Positions 12,116 to 33,785 of a stretch of DNA of 64,000 bases are shown one piece after another; the stretch's first letter is position 1, and each line of letters starts with the position of its first letter. Under the pieces are notes generated by a model that was given only the letters and a program-made list of their open reading frames with translations, was not told where the DNA came from and did no database searches. Made by a program: the position numbers and the translations under genes. The DNA comes from Tubulanus polymorphus (taxonomy: Eukaryota; Nemertea; Palaeonemertea; Tubulaniformes; Tubulanidae). The stretch lies in NCBI RefSeq assembly GCF_964204645.1, contig NC_134025.1:7817001-7881000 (forward strand). Direction: 5' to 3'.

Positions 12116-13788
12116 CTATAGCGGCAACGTGAAACTTGCCGTGGGCAATGTAACAGACCAATGCGGCCAGGGTTTGCATTGGCGCGAGCTTCGACGGGCT
12201 GCAATAGTTTTTTTATTTGATATTTATTCGAAAAAAAATCATTCCAGGCACCGTATGCGTCCTTTCAAAAGATATTTAAATCTGAATTCAAAGATATCCG
12301 GCCGCGTACGGCTTATTGCAGCGCGTCTTTTGTCATTCAGAGTTTGAGTACTGTTTTTAATGATTTATTAGCGAAAGTAAAATAAGTTCGAAGTACGCGT
12401 AATAGATGACATGCAGCAGCAGCCCCCGGATGCGAAGTTCATTCGACGCGACTGGTTCCGATACTGATGTCTGTTACCAAGGCAACGTTGAAATAACAGG
12501 AGGCCGAGAGAAAATAACGCGCGAGTTGCATATCTCGGTTTGGTCTGCCGGTCAGTGCAATACCACCAAATTATTCTAAATTTGCGTTCATTAATCTTCT
12601 TTTTATACCGTTTCGGCCCGGAAACTAACTGAAGGAGGGAAGGATTGCTCGACAGACTATTCATCAAAGATATGTGTTTCGCAAGATATGATCGGTCACA
12701 CGTATATAGTTGCAATTTACAATGCTTCCACGGAGGATAGACAACAAGACAGTAAATAATGCGATGCCAAATAATGCATGCATGCTTTCCCCCTGCGCAT
12801 CTTCCGCAATCGCGATGTGTCATGTAGCGTCGTGTAAAGCTGTCAGGATTTTGTTTGTTTGATACATGTAATGAGCTATTTCTTTCACCGCACTGAGGCA
12901 ACCACTCAATCAACGCGGGTTTCCAAGAAAGAGGCTGTTTACGGACGTCTCATTTCGTTCTTTGCCAACGATAAAACGGTCTTCCACGACAAACCCCATA
13001 CTCCATCTCGCGGAATCACCTATCATCTTTGACATACTTCGAAAGGTTGTTTGGGTAGATGCCTGCAAATAGAAGAATTTCTTCCGCACGTAAACATTTT
13101 TTTACAAGATACTTTTATAACGCTATCTTAGTGGCCCAATGACAAATGATATTTCTCTTACATATTTTTCGAAAACAAATAAAATGTCAGAAAAAATATT
13201 GGATGCACTGAAGAGAAACAATTAATAGCTAATTTACGAAAAATAAGAAATCATTATATAGACCATCAGTTACAGGTACTTTTTAGCAAACAAAAGATTC
13301 ATAGCTTTTACTTCGTAGAATTAATTGAGATTATCATGTACGAGAAATGACAGGTTTTCGTTTCTGTTGCGAATAGACGTGTGCATGTTTACCGAATGAT
13401 GGTGGCAACTCATTTACACCACACGTCTGACTTTCGATGTTTGTTGCATTTTGTACGTTCATGCAACCGGGAATACTGTCTCCGACAACGATGTGTTTTA
13501 TGGTTATATGTTTTGTGCAGTAAAGAAACAGTTGGTTATTTGCTGAAATGTGATGAGAATGGATTTTCTCAATATACCATCGTCTGCAATTCGGAATCTC
13601 CATGGTAAACTGAAAAGTTAGCTTCTAAGCGTTCTATCGAATGGAAGTGACATGTATTGTGCTTGGGCATCATTACATCGTCAGTGAACGATTCAACCAG
13701 CATTTTCTGTAGTCGTTTAAGTGTTTTCAACTCTCCCTCTCTCAAAAACCTATAAATTAATAATGGTGTCTAAACGAATGTCATAACA

Positions 13789-16700
13789 ATGGAAGTAAGT
13801 GGGGTCGCCAGGGCTATGCAGACTTCGACGATGGAGCAGAAACGACGCTCCAAAAACCTATCGGAGTTTAGCAAAAGCGCTTTCAACAAGACGGTGGATT
13901 TTTCCTATGAAAATGAAATGTGTCCAGACGTTACTATCGGAGATGTTACTATAACTGAAATCGACGTTGACGAACAAGTAAGTAGAAATAATGTTTGCAC
14001 CCCAAACGTTGTGCTCTCAAAAGTTCTTGTTGTGGCACTTCTTCCGATTATACATCGTGATAATTCATGGATTTATGTGTGATCGCCCTACTTATATCCC
14101 GTTTATTCATTTAGGTACTTGTTGTTGATGTTTTCTTAGAAGAGTAACAACATAGTTGTCATACATCTTATAAAAGGATGGAATCTCGATATAATAAATA
14201 ATTTTCGCTCTCGTTTCAGGCAGTTAATTTTAATACTGTTACATTACTTAAGGTTAATGTTCACCTGTTTCAGGAAGTTGATTTTTTCGTTACATTACTT
14301 CAGGTTTGCGTTCACCTGTTGCCTCATAGATTGCGTATCATAGATTGCCGACACTGATCTAAATACGCGGATATGCTAATTTTGTTCGTGAACATATAGC
14401 TTGTACATGTTGTTAGTTTCCTAGAACCCTCCACTGAAGTAACTGCGCTAGATTTTATACACGAGAATAAATAATGAATACATTTTTATAGAAACAAGCT
14501 ATGGTCTATTAAAGTAAATGTCCTCTTAATAGAAATAAATGATTTTGGTGTTGGGCACATGTTTTGCAGCTATCTGTTATTCGTCACAATAATTGAAAAC
14601 TTTTTCGTACGTGGATCTATCAACGTGTAATTGAGTAAAATGTATATCTCTGGTCTCTGGTACTGGTAGAGATATTTCACAGGACTGTTGGCGGAACAGA
14701 GACTCGAGACTCATCCGTACGCGTCGACCTCAAATTTTGCGTGTCCACTGAAATCTGAGTGGTAAGACAACGCCCTGGATGGAATGAACAGTGTAGTGTA
14801 GATCTGATAGTATGAATACGTTATGCTATTCTTTACAATGTACTTTACATCTTTTAGTCGCAGAATTGACCACCACATGTCCTAATATATAAGGAGAACA
14901 TTTAAACATCTATGTGAGAAGACATTTAAACATCTATATGAGAAGAGCATTTTTGGCTCACAGGTTTTTTAATGAAAAATCTCATATCGATACTTCTTCT
15001 AGTTTATTACTATATACTCGGGAGTCGTTCGTTTGACAAAATCCAACATATGAGAAAGTGTTTTCTAACGAACATGTACAAACGCATATATGATATTCGA
15101 CAATATTCCATCCTGTGCTTGCACGACTCGTATCACATCAACGTGCGACATTTAATAGCGTCTCGGGGATGTATGGGAAACATCGTTGATAGATGGCCAG
15201 ACAGCTTTTATTTCCCGAATGCTCGTGGGCTGATTTTGGCATCCAATGGGCCTGTCTTACGTATGCTGATAGTGCTTTTATTGCGGCACTTGAGCTCCAC
15301 TTAACGTCTTAATAAAGACCACGAAAGCAACAAACGCTTTATTTTTGTCACCGACTTAAGTTTAGATTAATTGCGTGAAGATCGAAACTTTCGGCATTCT
15401 TTTCTATTCAGAGTTGGCCAATTCATCCGCTCTCTGTCTATCTCTCACGGGATATGCAAAGACCGAATTAGATCATTGCCTGTAGCATCTACAACGTCGA
15501 CAGTCTGGATGTCTAATTAAAGAGACCAAGTAATACGGTTACAGATCACCAGATCATCTACATTTTGGATCCTGCCACAATCTTATCATTCCGATAGTCT
15601 GATTGCTTCGAGGTTATATTAACACCATCATTCGTCCATCGCATGCGTTAGTAGTTCGGGCGATTGGTCGCCATGATGACAACTTCTAAAAAGGGTATGC
15701 AACGGCTTATACGCTGTCGAAAATCCATTCATAGCTCTTCCGTTAACTTCACATTGTCGTTCTATCCCAGCCAAGTAAATTGCATTACCTCAGCTGTAGA
15801 AATCCAATTCTCCGAGATGCATATATCAGACATGCTGCTCTGCCCAAGCTTACTTTCTAAAGTGCGTATATCTTTTTCGATGGGAATAAAATAGAATTTG
15901 ATTATATAATGAGATGAGGAGCACGTCATAACATTTTGTTGAAAAGCAATGAATCGATTGCTTTACTAAATCATAAACCTGGCGATTGCGATCATGACGA
16001 AGATTAAATGATATGGCAAAAATCAGATATTCCGCCCACGTATCGACAGCAAATTGAATGCCGCTATGTATTGATGGCAATGAAAGTACTCGGTCGTGAA
16101 GGGTAGTGTTATCGTTATGGTACTTGGGCAGAGGCGCTTTGCCCCGCATCTCCGCGCGCAGGCGGGATACTAAATATCCTAATCATACGTCATTTTCTGT
16201 TCTGTCTGGAGAATGCAGCCCTGGCAGCAGTGTATCGAGTATATTCATCCCGAGTGTCGACGATAATTATTTTCGTCGCTGGATAGGCGCGACCGAGCAC
16301 GCGATAGTTCTTCACAGTACTGAAGATGTCATCATTTTGTTTCGCGCGAAGCTTCAAGTGAGGATCAAGTGCGCCCTCAAATCTCGAACTACGTAGCAAG
16401 CGAAGCGGCATCTAGAAAATTAACCGAACGCGAATTTGAATCGTTGGCTAATGGATTTATCGTCATTTGTTCGTCGAATGAGTTTGCTGCCATAAATTGT
16501 CGTTTTGGAAGTCTGGAGGTATGGTTGTCGGGCTGGATATAAACGAATTCGGGAGATAGCACAGATACAGGAGAGTTAACATAATGGTGGTGAGTTTATG
16601 GAAATAGAAATTCTTCGATCGCGCATTTTTTCTCTAGATGAAAGAAATACGTTCTGTTGTTAAATCATTTTTACGTTTAAGATGATCGAAACATATTTTG

Positions 16701-19700
16701 TAGGACTTGGTGAAAAGTCTGCCCCTGGAATGGCTTTTACCAAACTGTAAGGGGAGTACATTCTCAATTTGATAGACTTCTGTTTAACTGCTCTATACAT
16801 GTATTTCATTTCAAGACTTTTTTTCAAACATAATCATTAATACTAGTTTGCCTTGCTTTTGCAGCTTCTAAGCGCGCAAAATGTATATAAACGCTTGCGC
16901 AACTTAAGACGTTGCCATTTACGCAATTCGTATATAGGATCAACTCTTTGACAGCGCTGTGGATGCGCTATGACTTATTAATCCCTGATCAAATACCATA
17001 AATTTAGATTTTCCTATCGCTTGACACATTAATGAATCACGAATAACTACTATTTTGTCTATGGTTGCAGAGCTATGGCTTAAACTAATGTACCGCTGGG
17101 CACATGGCCACCAAACGAGTGAAAAATTCCGATATTATCGTATGCACGATTTGTTCGCTTTATCTGTCGAATGTTTTTTAAATTCATATAGTTATTTTGA
17201 ATTGGTGCATGCATGCATATCGGTGATGGATGGAGCCGCATTTTCAAACGTATGAAAAAACATCTGAACCAATACAGCATTAGCTTTTTGTATAATTTAC
17301 TGACCGACCGCAAATTTTGGAATATTCAACGAAATTTATTTTCTGTGGTTATTATAATAGTGGTTATTATACAATAACGGTTTTACATGACCTTGGTGAT
17401 TTGCCATACAGCACATTACCAAAGCAGTTCCGCGTGTTTTATATATCTCAGCATCCAGAAGGTAAGGGCAATTTACGCTCAGTTTTATTCCCAACATGTA
17501 CCCTAGGGTGCTCGTAATGCACAAACACATCATCATTCCGTATAAAGGAAATTACCGTGGATCTGAGATGGTTTCCGTATAAGACATGCTTACGTGCTCT
17601 TTCAAACACAAAACGTTCAAGAAATCATCAATAACCCTCATAAAAATACACCTGTATCGATTCACATGCGAGGTGTAAGACGAAGGACAGTCATCCTGGA
17701 GAGTCATAACAAGAAAGATATGAAGCCAAAGAGGGTTTTCTTGTAACAACAGTTATATATCGTTGTAGTTTCTAGATCTAACTTCAATTATTAAATTTGA
17801 TAATAATGCATAGATGACATGTGTAAACAATAGTGAAAATTTTACTTTCCAGAGGCGTAGAGGGCTATTACTGGGTAGGATCACACAGATCTATCGCTAA
17901 TTTACTACAGCTTCATTTGTGTACATTGATATCAAATCTAATCAATTTACTTCGACAAGCTGCTGCCACGTTAATTAGTGTTCGGTCGGCATTTAGCGAG
18001 GAGCTTTCACGTTGGATGGGCTCTCGGATTGTCAATTCCACGACGAAATACCAATACAGAGGGACCCACGCACTTAGACACTTTGATTCGCGGTAATCCA
18101 GAAGAAAATCGATAACTATGAATATTATGACTGGAGGCGGTTAACCGGAAGTAAAGGTTTGCAAGGAACTGCGATTTACCGCAATGTTAAAAACTTTAAG
18201 GTGTTGGGGAAAGGAGGAAATGCTTTATAGGGCTGCTGTATAGTATTTCTACGACATAAAAGTGAAGGAAATAATGTATATGTATGTCCTGCTCTATCAT
18301 CAGAGTGATGCACATGGGCCCCTTCAGATGGTACCAGGATGTCAGCAAACCGATGATTTAGAATTGATTCCCAGTTCATTTTTTTCGTAGTACCATTGCG
18401 TACCTTGACTGAATGGTGGGTGAAATCTAGGCTTGCACTCGGCTTTTATCACCGGAGACGCGTTTACGACGATCGTTATTTTTTTCTATCCATTTCAGGA
18501 TCAAACGAACTTGCCATCAGTTGGAGAAACGGCCAAACGCCTTAAACTATTCTCCAGTGTATTCGAAAATTTAATTACTTCCATCTGGAGGCTCATCAGA
18601 ACCACCACGCTCAGATCTTTTTGAGACTGGATCATTTCGGCAGATCAATTAATGAATTGAACTGGTGATCCCAAAGGAGGTAATATTTCAGTGGAAATAG
18701 AGATGCAATCCTTTTTGGCATGTATTCGGCGCACGGGTGTTGATTGATTCAATCGGAAACTACAATTTTCGTCAACTTTTTTGCAAGACTTGAAGCGCTG
18801 TGTTTTTGCAAAAGCCTTGTCAAATAGATTCAACTACAGAACGTTCTGTTGATTGGAGAAAGGAAGAAAATATTAAGTCCCTGCTGCTGCAATATGCCTA
18901 TGGCGCCTTGGAACAAGATAATGGTTTTCATCGCGAACGACATAAGAAGCCGTGCCTTAAACAGACATCAATCCCCATTGGTTGCCTCGGGGCCTCAATT
19001 GCATCTTGACCTTCATTTCTCTCGACACTTTTGATTTCTGGAACTTGTGCAGGAATCATTGTTTGTGTCATGCGTCGAGGCGTCAGCAAAATTAATCGAC
19101 GTTTTCTGATGGAGTAAGCCATCGGAGTCTCAAGTCAAAACTCAGCCAATATCACGTTTTCATATTCCAAATGCGCTAGTCGATGAGACTGAAGTGTAGG
19201 TATGGTATATAAATGAATTTGTGAAATAGTTAGTCTCACTGTAAGGGCCATTATGAACCACGATTTGTCCATGAAATTTTCATGTAACTTCGTTACATTT
19301 ATAGCTCACTTACCGATAACAAGATACAAGAGAGCGATTATACGGCTTCGTGTAGTTGCGTTTCCATTCTAAAATATTCATTGGAAAACCGGCCAATAAT
19401 CAGAGGTAGGCGAATATATTTAATCACAATAACAGTGGAGCACTTCAAATAAAGGACTCGCAAACTACAGAATTCAGTATCGACTAATGAAATGATCCAT
19501 TCTGAGGGAATTGACCTCCTCAAAATCCATGAATAGGCCTCGTTCTGTCTTATCCGGTCTTCGAGCTAATTACAATATGAATAACTGTTAGGACGATTTT
19601 GTTGCATTATGGGCATTACCTTAATCCCTCCTACGCCTGATGGCTTGGAATTACACTTTCGGTCGTCACTGATAGACAAAACCCATTTCATCATCCGTCA

Positions 19701-22700
19701 CATCTGAAGTTTTGTTCTGTAATCAGATCAACCGGCGTATAGTGATTACAGTCGGTAGGATTAATTAATCCCGTACGCTCGTCTGTACTTAACGTCCCTT
19801 CCGGTCAGATGGCAATTTCGGCTTCAAAGATAATTGACATCCGTTCTACAACAGTACTCTTCACCACAATCGTAGCGTCGAGAAAGATGATATTGATTCT
19901 AAGAGAAATTACGAGGACTCGCGTTTAACATTCGTTCTGTTTTTTACCGGATTTATTGCCAACGCCTGTTTGTTTCTGTTTTCGTTTCTGGGTGAATACA
20001 ACTTGACCCTCATGCTTTGGTGGCCTTGGGAACTTTATCAATGTAACTTTATTGTTGGCAGATCTCCCGGAAACGGTGACATCTCTGAACCATGGAATTA
20101 TGTTGAAAGAAGACATTGGGAATCCCATCTCCAACGCGTAGGAAATGTTAATCAAAGTCCATGTCACTTCTGCTCTTTCAGGTGAAAGTAGATGTATCCG
20201 TAGTGTTTCTCAAGATTGGAGAGATTGATACTATCAAAGAACAGTACAGCGCAGACGTACTTGTCAAATCAAAATGGCGGACATCGTCGTTGGATCGCGC
20301 TGTCAACGAGGATTTAGAGGTAAGTATGTTTTCACGAAAAATGTTGTAGGTCTGCGGGTTTAACGGCCAAAAGCATTAGAACATTGCATTTCAGAATAGA
20401 TGCTTCAAATGAAAGAAACTACAATTAGCGATGAAAACAAATTCGCGATTAACTTACAAGCATATGCAGTTGGTTAGTTTTGTTTTGTTGGAAGTTCAAG
20501 GTGACGACGGCTGTTGATTTCTTTTCACTAATGGGGCCCTCAAATTCATTCGTGATATAAATAGTCAATCAGGAAGATTGCATGTAAACGGAATCCACGA
20601 TCACTATCATACCAGCGATAGCATATTAATGATCACTTTATCGTCGAAAACAGAACTTATGACTTATGAAACTTATGACAATTAGTGCTTGAAAATAGTG
20701 GTTTGTTTCGTTCCATATTGGATCTGAATTTCCACGTCTCAAAAGATCGGCTCCTAATAATTGCTAGGATTAAAATCGCTGGATGCGTGGATTATTCAGA
20801 TGATAGTTGATATTTTTGATTTCCTTGCCGATCGTTAAATTCTAGATCGTTCTAGATGAGTTTGGCTGTCTTCATGCGGTGCGTCATATTATCTGTTTAT
20901 AACGTATGTAGTTTTGGTATAATGTAGTTGTGTATTTAGGAAAAAAGAAAATTTCATGTCGTTAATTTGTCTAGCTGATGCATCACTGTGCATTTAGTAT
21001 ACAAAATCACGACAGAAACCCGAAAAATGTTGAACAATCATAAATCACACTATACAGCCATTCGCTAATGGCAGCCGCAGCCCCGATCATTTATTGTGCT
21101 TACATAACTCACGAAAAACGTCTGACAACTTTCGGAAACACGACTAAACCAGCGTAGTTGTCTCACATCGTAATCCATCAATCGTAGGTCAACGGTCAAC
21201 TGTAGAGCGATGATGTGTTTACACCCGTAAGGGTGAAATTATTTCACGACCAGCGCTACCATTGATCACGGGAAATTGCCGGCTTAGTGCTGCTGACAAG
21301 AACGTTGATGAATGCCGGTAGAAAGTAACAGCCTTTGTCGAGAAAATTGTTAATGATTAAAGCAAACGGTGACCGAGAAAAATTTGCTCGCAATCATGTT
21401 TTTCTTATTATTATTTTAAAACCATATAGAAAGCATTCATGACAGCCGAATTTAATTTTCAAATGCATTTTTAATTCTTCTAGACATTCTTGGCCTGGTT
21501 CTAATTCCTCAAAATAACCAATCGGCATAATTCCCTAAGTGTTACTACCCCAACGACTTGATATGTTAACATACCCCCTTGATGTTGACGCAAATGAAGT
21601 GGTATGGTCAACTACCCCTTGGTATTATTAGCTCAAAGAAGTGCTTTGGGTACATGTGCGTTGATTTCGGTAATACGACCATATGAGTGCTTTACAAACA
21701 CAATATTCCACGGAACAAACATCTTTCTTAAAAAATGTGAATACGCTCGTCTAGACGGAGTGATTAAACGGAATATTCGACATCAATCATATCCTCGGTC
21801 ACTGATGACTTGGTTGGACGAATAGCTTACAGTAAATGTAAATCAAAGCGTATAGGTCGCTGTGATATTTTTGCTATATTCTGTAATTGACAGAAAACAC
21901 AAAACGTGGACATCGAACACATATGGAATCCACGAATCTACATAGAAAATACATTGGGCGATCCAAAAGAGAGCATATACCGAAGTGTATTATGGAACGA
22001 CAAGGGTGAAGCATTTGTTCAGGAAAAGAGGCGAGTGAAAGGCGTATTTCTAGAAAACCTGGAACTCAACGATTTTCCCTTTGACGTTCAGGTTAGTTTC
22101 AATTTCGTTTGATTTGACGTTTTAAAAATCGAGGTACAATATTCATTTTTTTTTGCTACAGGACCTAACAGTAACAATTGCGAGTGACAGGCCAACGAAT
22201 GAAGTAGAGGTAGTTAGTGATCCTGTGGACTTGCATCGGATAAACAAACAGTCTTTCGTCGACGAGCAAGAATGGCTTCTTTACAAGCACATCGAAGCCG
22301 AGCAAACGACTCTTACGTACGAACATGCTGATCCAACTTTCGTGCGCCAGGCCCTGTCCGTAAAGTGTAGAGCAGCCAGACGCCCTGCTTATTTCTTCTG
22401 GAATATCTTTCTCATAACGGTATGGCCTATTTGCCGTTTAGATAGTCTCTCAGTAAACTTAATAAGGTGACATACATATACATTTTCTACAATTGGATCG
22501 TGCGAATTATAATCTTACTACTATTATTTTGATATTTTCTCATCAGAGGTAAAATTTCTTTTGCAGTTCTTGATTTGTAGCTTATCGTTTGCTACGTTCG
22601 CCGTGACGCAGGAAAAACCCGAAAATCGCCTTCAGTTGTCTTTCACACTTGTACTCACGTCCGTTGCTTTCAAATTCGTCGTAAACCAAAGTTTACCGAA

Positions 22701-25700
22701 GATATCGTATTTGACATATCTGGTAAGCCATGTTATTGTTTTAGCAATCAAACATATATCCTATGCATATCTAGATTCTAAATTCTAGTTGTTGTTTATA
22801 GGGTCTGACAAATCTTCATTCCTCATATTTCATATTCATTTTCCTTGTGCATGATGTTTAGTCACTTTCACTAGTTTTTCTTGCTAGGACCGAATCTAAC
22901 GTCAGTCTAAAATTTGATGTATGACTTATGAATATTGGAGAATGTAATGTGAATTTTGTTTGAATATCACGAGCGCAGTTTAAAAATGGACATCAGACTT
23001 GTCTTACTGGAAACATACTTTTCATGCGCGTTTCTAGCGCGAATCTCGTTAGTTCTATCCGTTTATTTTTCAGTAAACCCACGCGGCGGATACTTAGCGT
23101 GATTAAAAGCTGATTTATCGGTTCCGTATAGTCTCTTACGCGTCAATTTCGAAGTATAAAGATTCATTTTCATCCGGTGTGCACTTGGTGATCCGTCTGC
23201 TGTACCAACATTTTCTGTTCCCAAATATAAACGTGGCAATAAATATCTGAGCGATCATTTTTCATCATAAGGAGCGCGTCAATCGCGGAATCTTATTGCG
23301 GGGAATAAATAACATGAGATCGCTGACTCGTCGTATTCTTAGATTTAAAGGGGTTAGCTAGGAGGTAACCAGTGGATCATCAGCTCTTCTAATTCTTCTT
23401 TCTTTTCATTTGATTGCAATATTCCCGTATAACCGAATCATACGACGCATCGCATCTTGATTGCGAGCGTAATTCATCAATGTTTGTATATGATCAAACT
23501 CTTAAAAGAGATTCGCGAGAGAGCATTTACATGAAAAACGTATTAAGTTTTGAGACATCGCAATCTCTGGTCATCGGATTTATGCATAGCACATCTCGCC
23601 GCACATAAATGAAACATTTAGATCTGAACGAGGACGTGCGCGCGTTCATTTCATCGCTGCATTTCAGCAAATTTCATCAACTTAAATGCTAAATTCATTT
23701 TTAATGAAATAATGTATGCGTTAGATATCAAAGCTTCCTCGTTGGGACATAACGTTTTTAACTTTTAGAAAGAAAATTCTAAACGAACTGATGAAATTGA
23801 TACAAATTTAACATTTCAATGTACTAGAAAAATCGATTTGATTTGTAATTTCAAATTGAACCCTTTTGTTTCAAATCATGGGTAATTGTGTTGAAAGCCG
23901 CTACGTCATTGAAAATACAACTTCATAAAATCAAATGTATCTCTTACTACAGGACAAGTACGTATTGGCATCGATGATAATGCTGAACGTGGTTTGCGTA
24001 TGGCACGCAATAATAGGCTCTATTGCCAAAGCAGTCGGCATTGAGAACAAGAAGAAGGCACGAGATATCGAAACCGGAGTTTTATGTTTTCTCATTGGAT
24101 TTTACTTTCTGTACAATCTGGCTTTTTCCATACGCATCTATTCTTATGTGAGTATATCTTGTCTTAAATCCGTTCGAGTTGATTACCGAGGGTCTACAAA
24201 TACTTTCCGCCAAGTCAGCGGATTAAGGGCCCCCACGGATCAGTGAAACTATGAACATGCATTGATCAGTTATAACTAACTATCCTTGAGGGGCCGCTTG
24301 AATGCAAATTCATACTAGCAATGGAATAAATGTGTCATAACATCGAAATCGTAGCTAATTTACATCTGGATATCGATAATTTCGTGTATATTGCTTCTTT
24401 AAACTATGACAACGGCAGCAACCATGCGTATGCTGCAAATTGCCATTTAATGTGACACGCAATGAGCCTACAACTCACCGGTGCGATGGCAACGCATTCT
24501 ATACGTAATTTCAACCCAGTCATTCTTACATCCTACAGGCGATATGGTCCAGTAATTTGTTTTAAAAAAAAAACAGTGATATATCTTACTTTCAGGCATG
24601 CCGGCGACGCCGCATAATGAAACAAAAGGACAGAGAATATATGGTTAGTATAGAATAATAATCGCAAATCGTAAGAACTGTACGACGCTGCTACCTAAGG
24701 TTTGTTGCTGTTAATCTGCATACTCTTCTTATAGGATAAAGTGAAAACGCAAGTGACCAAACAGCGTCGTCTGTTTCGACGACAGACGACACGTGAAATT
24801 AAGCGAGAAGACTCCACTCAGGTGATTACCACTAACAATGAATCGACGTGGCTGTAAAACGCTCTAATCCCAACCTTTTAGCACCAATTCTTGTTCTATC
24901 TATTGTTGCGTGTTGTGTCTTGACTTTTGAACACCCCTCCGAGTTATTTTTCCTCTGCACGGAGGCGACCATTTCCTGCTTTGCGCTAACGTATTCTTCT
25001 GGGATGATAACGTGCGTGTACGACGGATAACGTTCGTGTTTCCGATATTTGATACGATTCCGCTGATTCATTGTGTGATAAACTGGCCATAAATTGAAGA
25101 CTCGCAGATATCAAATCATGAATTACTGCTTCGTTCAGATACTTTCAATCTCAATCAGACTGGATACTAATCGTACAAAAGTCATCTTGAACTCTTAAGC
25201 TGCAAAACCCCGTATCATAACGTAAAATGTCCTAATTCGATAATTATTTCCAAGTTCCCTTTATCAAAGCTTAGTATCTACGTTAAGTTTGTAGTTGATA
25301 TTTCTTGCGCGACTGTGATAATGTATTTTTCTAGTCTCTGGAAGCATTGTTTTGTATTTGAAAAAAATGAATAGGTTATGCAAATGCTTTGTGAGTTCAG
25401 AAGTATAATGCTGTGCATTTTTGACGTATCATTTCGTAGATAAGACTGTGGTTGCTTTTGGTTGCTTCAAACTAATCACTAAATGAATGAATCGCTCACT
25501 GCATTTGGATTGCTCATTCTGTTGGAGTGACTTTATTGACAAAGTCAGTTCAACTGATTTTATGCGTTATCCTAACCGGCTTTCCTTTTACAAAATAATG
25601 CATTCGAAAATGTAATTATAGCGATATAGTAGACATAGAAACTCATTGTAGGTCATTTTAGCTTATTGGTTGGTGGACCCAAATGTTCCCCATAGAAAGC

Positions 25701-26217
25701 CTAGATATTCAGGTATTATGAATATATATAATAATCGATATCATGATTATAGGATTGTAATTATTCTATATCAAACTGCTGAACAGTGTTATGATATACA
25801 GTTAATGATTTTGTAATGTGATACTTTTCATATCTTGGATTATTTTAGATCCATGATTTGCATATTTTTTTTGAAGGGATGAAATGTGTTGTTCCGGTGG
25901 CGATCGTTGTAATAACTTTAAATGAAATACGTAAATTCTAATTCGAGGAGAACATGCCTAGTGTTTTATATTGTATTCAGCTGAAAATCGCTATTTGAAA
26001 TGCATATTTATGTTTATATATACGTTAACGCGAAAAGTATATAGTATGAATAAACAATTTTATAACGATTGTCATTTTCATAATCCTCGTCTCATTAACC
26101 TGAAATTGTGGTCTTCCATCACTAATTTCATCAAATATTTTACAGGGTCCGAGTGAATCCGTGGATTTGGGTGATGAGGAAAACCCGACGACGGAACCGT
26201 TATCAACGAATTTGTAG
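13789..26217 (+). CDS. Pentameric ligand-gated ion channel subunit lacking the Cys-loop
   Basis: Nine exons, all joined in phase 0, give 446 residues: 13789-13977, 20182-20319, 21894-22091, 22162-22419, 22567-22722, 23953-24147, 24596-24643, 24735-24821, 26146-26217. The ligand-binding half has KIGEIDTIKEQY, WNPRIYIEN and FPFDVQ (about 170-175). FPFDVQ runs straight into DLTVTI with no Cys-x13-Cys, so it belongs to the Cys-less pLGIC group. M1 (RRPAYFFWNIFLIT + FLICSLSFATFAV, 248-274), M2 (about 282-303), M3 (314-335) and M4 (352-378) follow. There is no signal peptide at the ATG, which an upstream in-frame TAA supports as the start. After M4 comes a tail of nearly 70 residues, strongly basic at first. 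Ligand and ion selectivity are unknown. Confidence 0.85.
14221..14320. repeat. Imperfect tandem duplication in intron 1
   Basis: Two copies of a roughly 55-base unit carrying GTTACATTACTT, AGGTT and GTTCACCTGTT follow each other. No function is apparent. Confidence 0.45.
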
Positions 26218-26751
26218 CTTAAGGTTTAGAATGATAAAAGGGCATTATACGTATTGAATATTATAACAATGCATTCGCAGTAAAATTTGCAATCAAAATT
26301 TAATTCATTTGATAACATCAATAATCATAATTTATTGCGGCGAAAAAGGATTTTTTGGATAAGATAAGATTTATATGTTATATCAAAATAAGTTAAGAGC
26401 TGCCAACTGTTCCTGATTTTCAGTATTTGTTACTATTTTATAACGAGAATTGCCGATTTGATTTGTTTGATGCGTACAGAAATATGAAAGATGGTACTGA
26501 TGGTCTTACTATTGGTTACTGATTAACCTGAACATTTTCTCTCATATCTCGATGAAATGTTACCGAAAAAAATTCAATTTGTTACTGGTAGCACTTTTCA
26601 GAGGTTGGGAGCCATGTTAATTGATTTGCCTTATATCGAAATGGAGGGTGTATAAATACTTAATGTATCAATGGACCTGGGCCATACGTTTTCAGTATCA
26701 ATCTTGTGTTCTCACATGATTAAGTCATTGTATTTTCTAACATATATAACT

Positions 26752-33785
<7,034 letters not shown>

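Larger units (their letters stand above)
9538..13788. other. Intergenic or first-intron region before the channel gene
   Basis: Only short open frames occur, including an unconvincing 181-codon minus-strand frame at 12368-12913 that lacks ATG. It contains a degenerate copy of the fold-back element end (11902-12003) and an imperfect inverted repeat at 12013-12115. I see no coding exon. Confidence 0.4.

Noticed and set aside
12368-12913. 181-codon open frame on the minus strand
   Set aside because: It starts with TTG, has no domain or splice context and an erratic composition; it overlaps repeat-like sequence.
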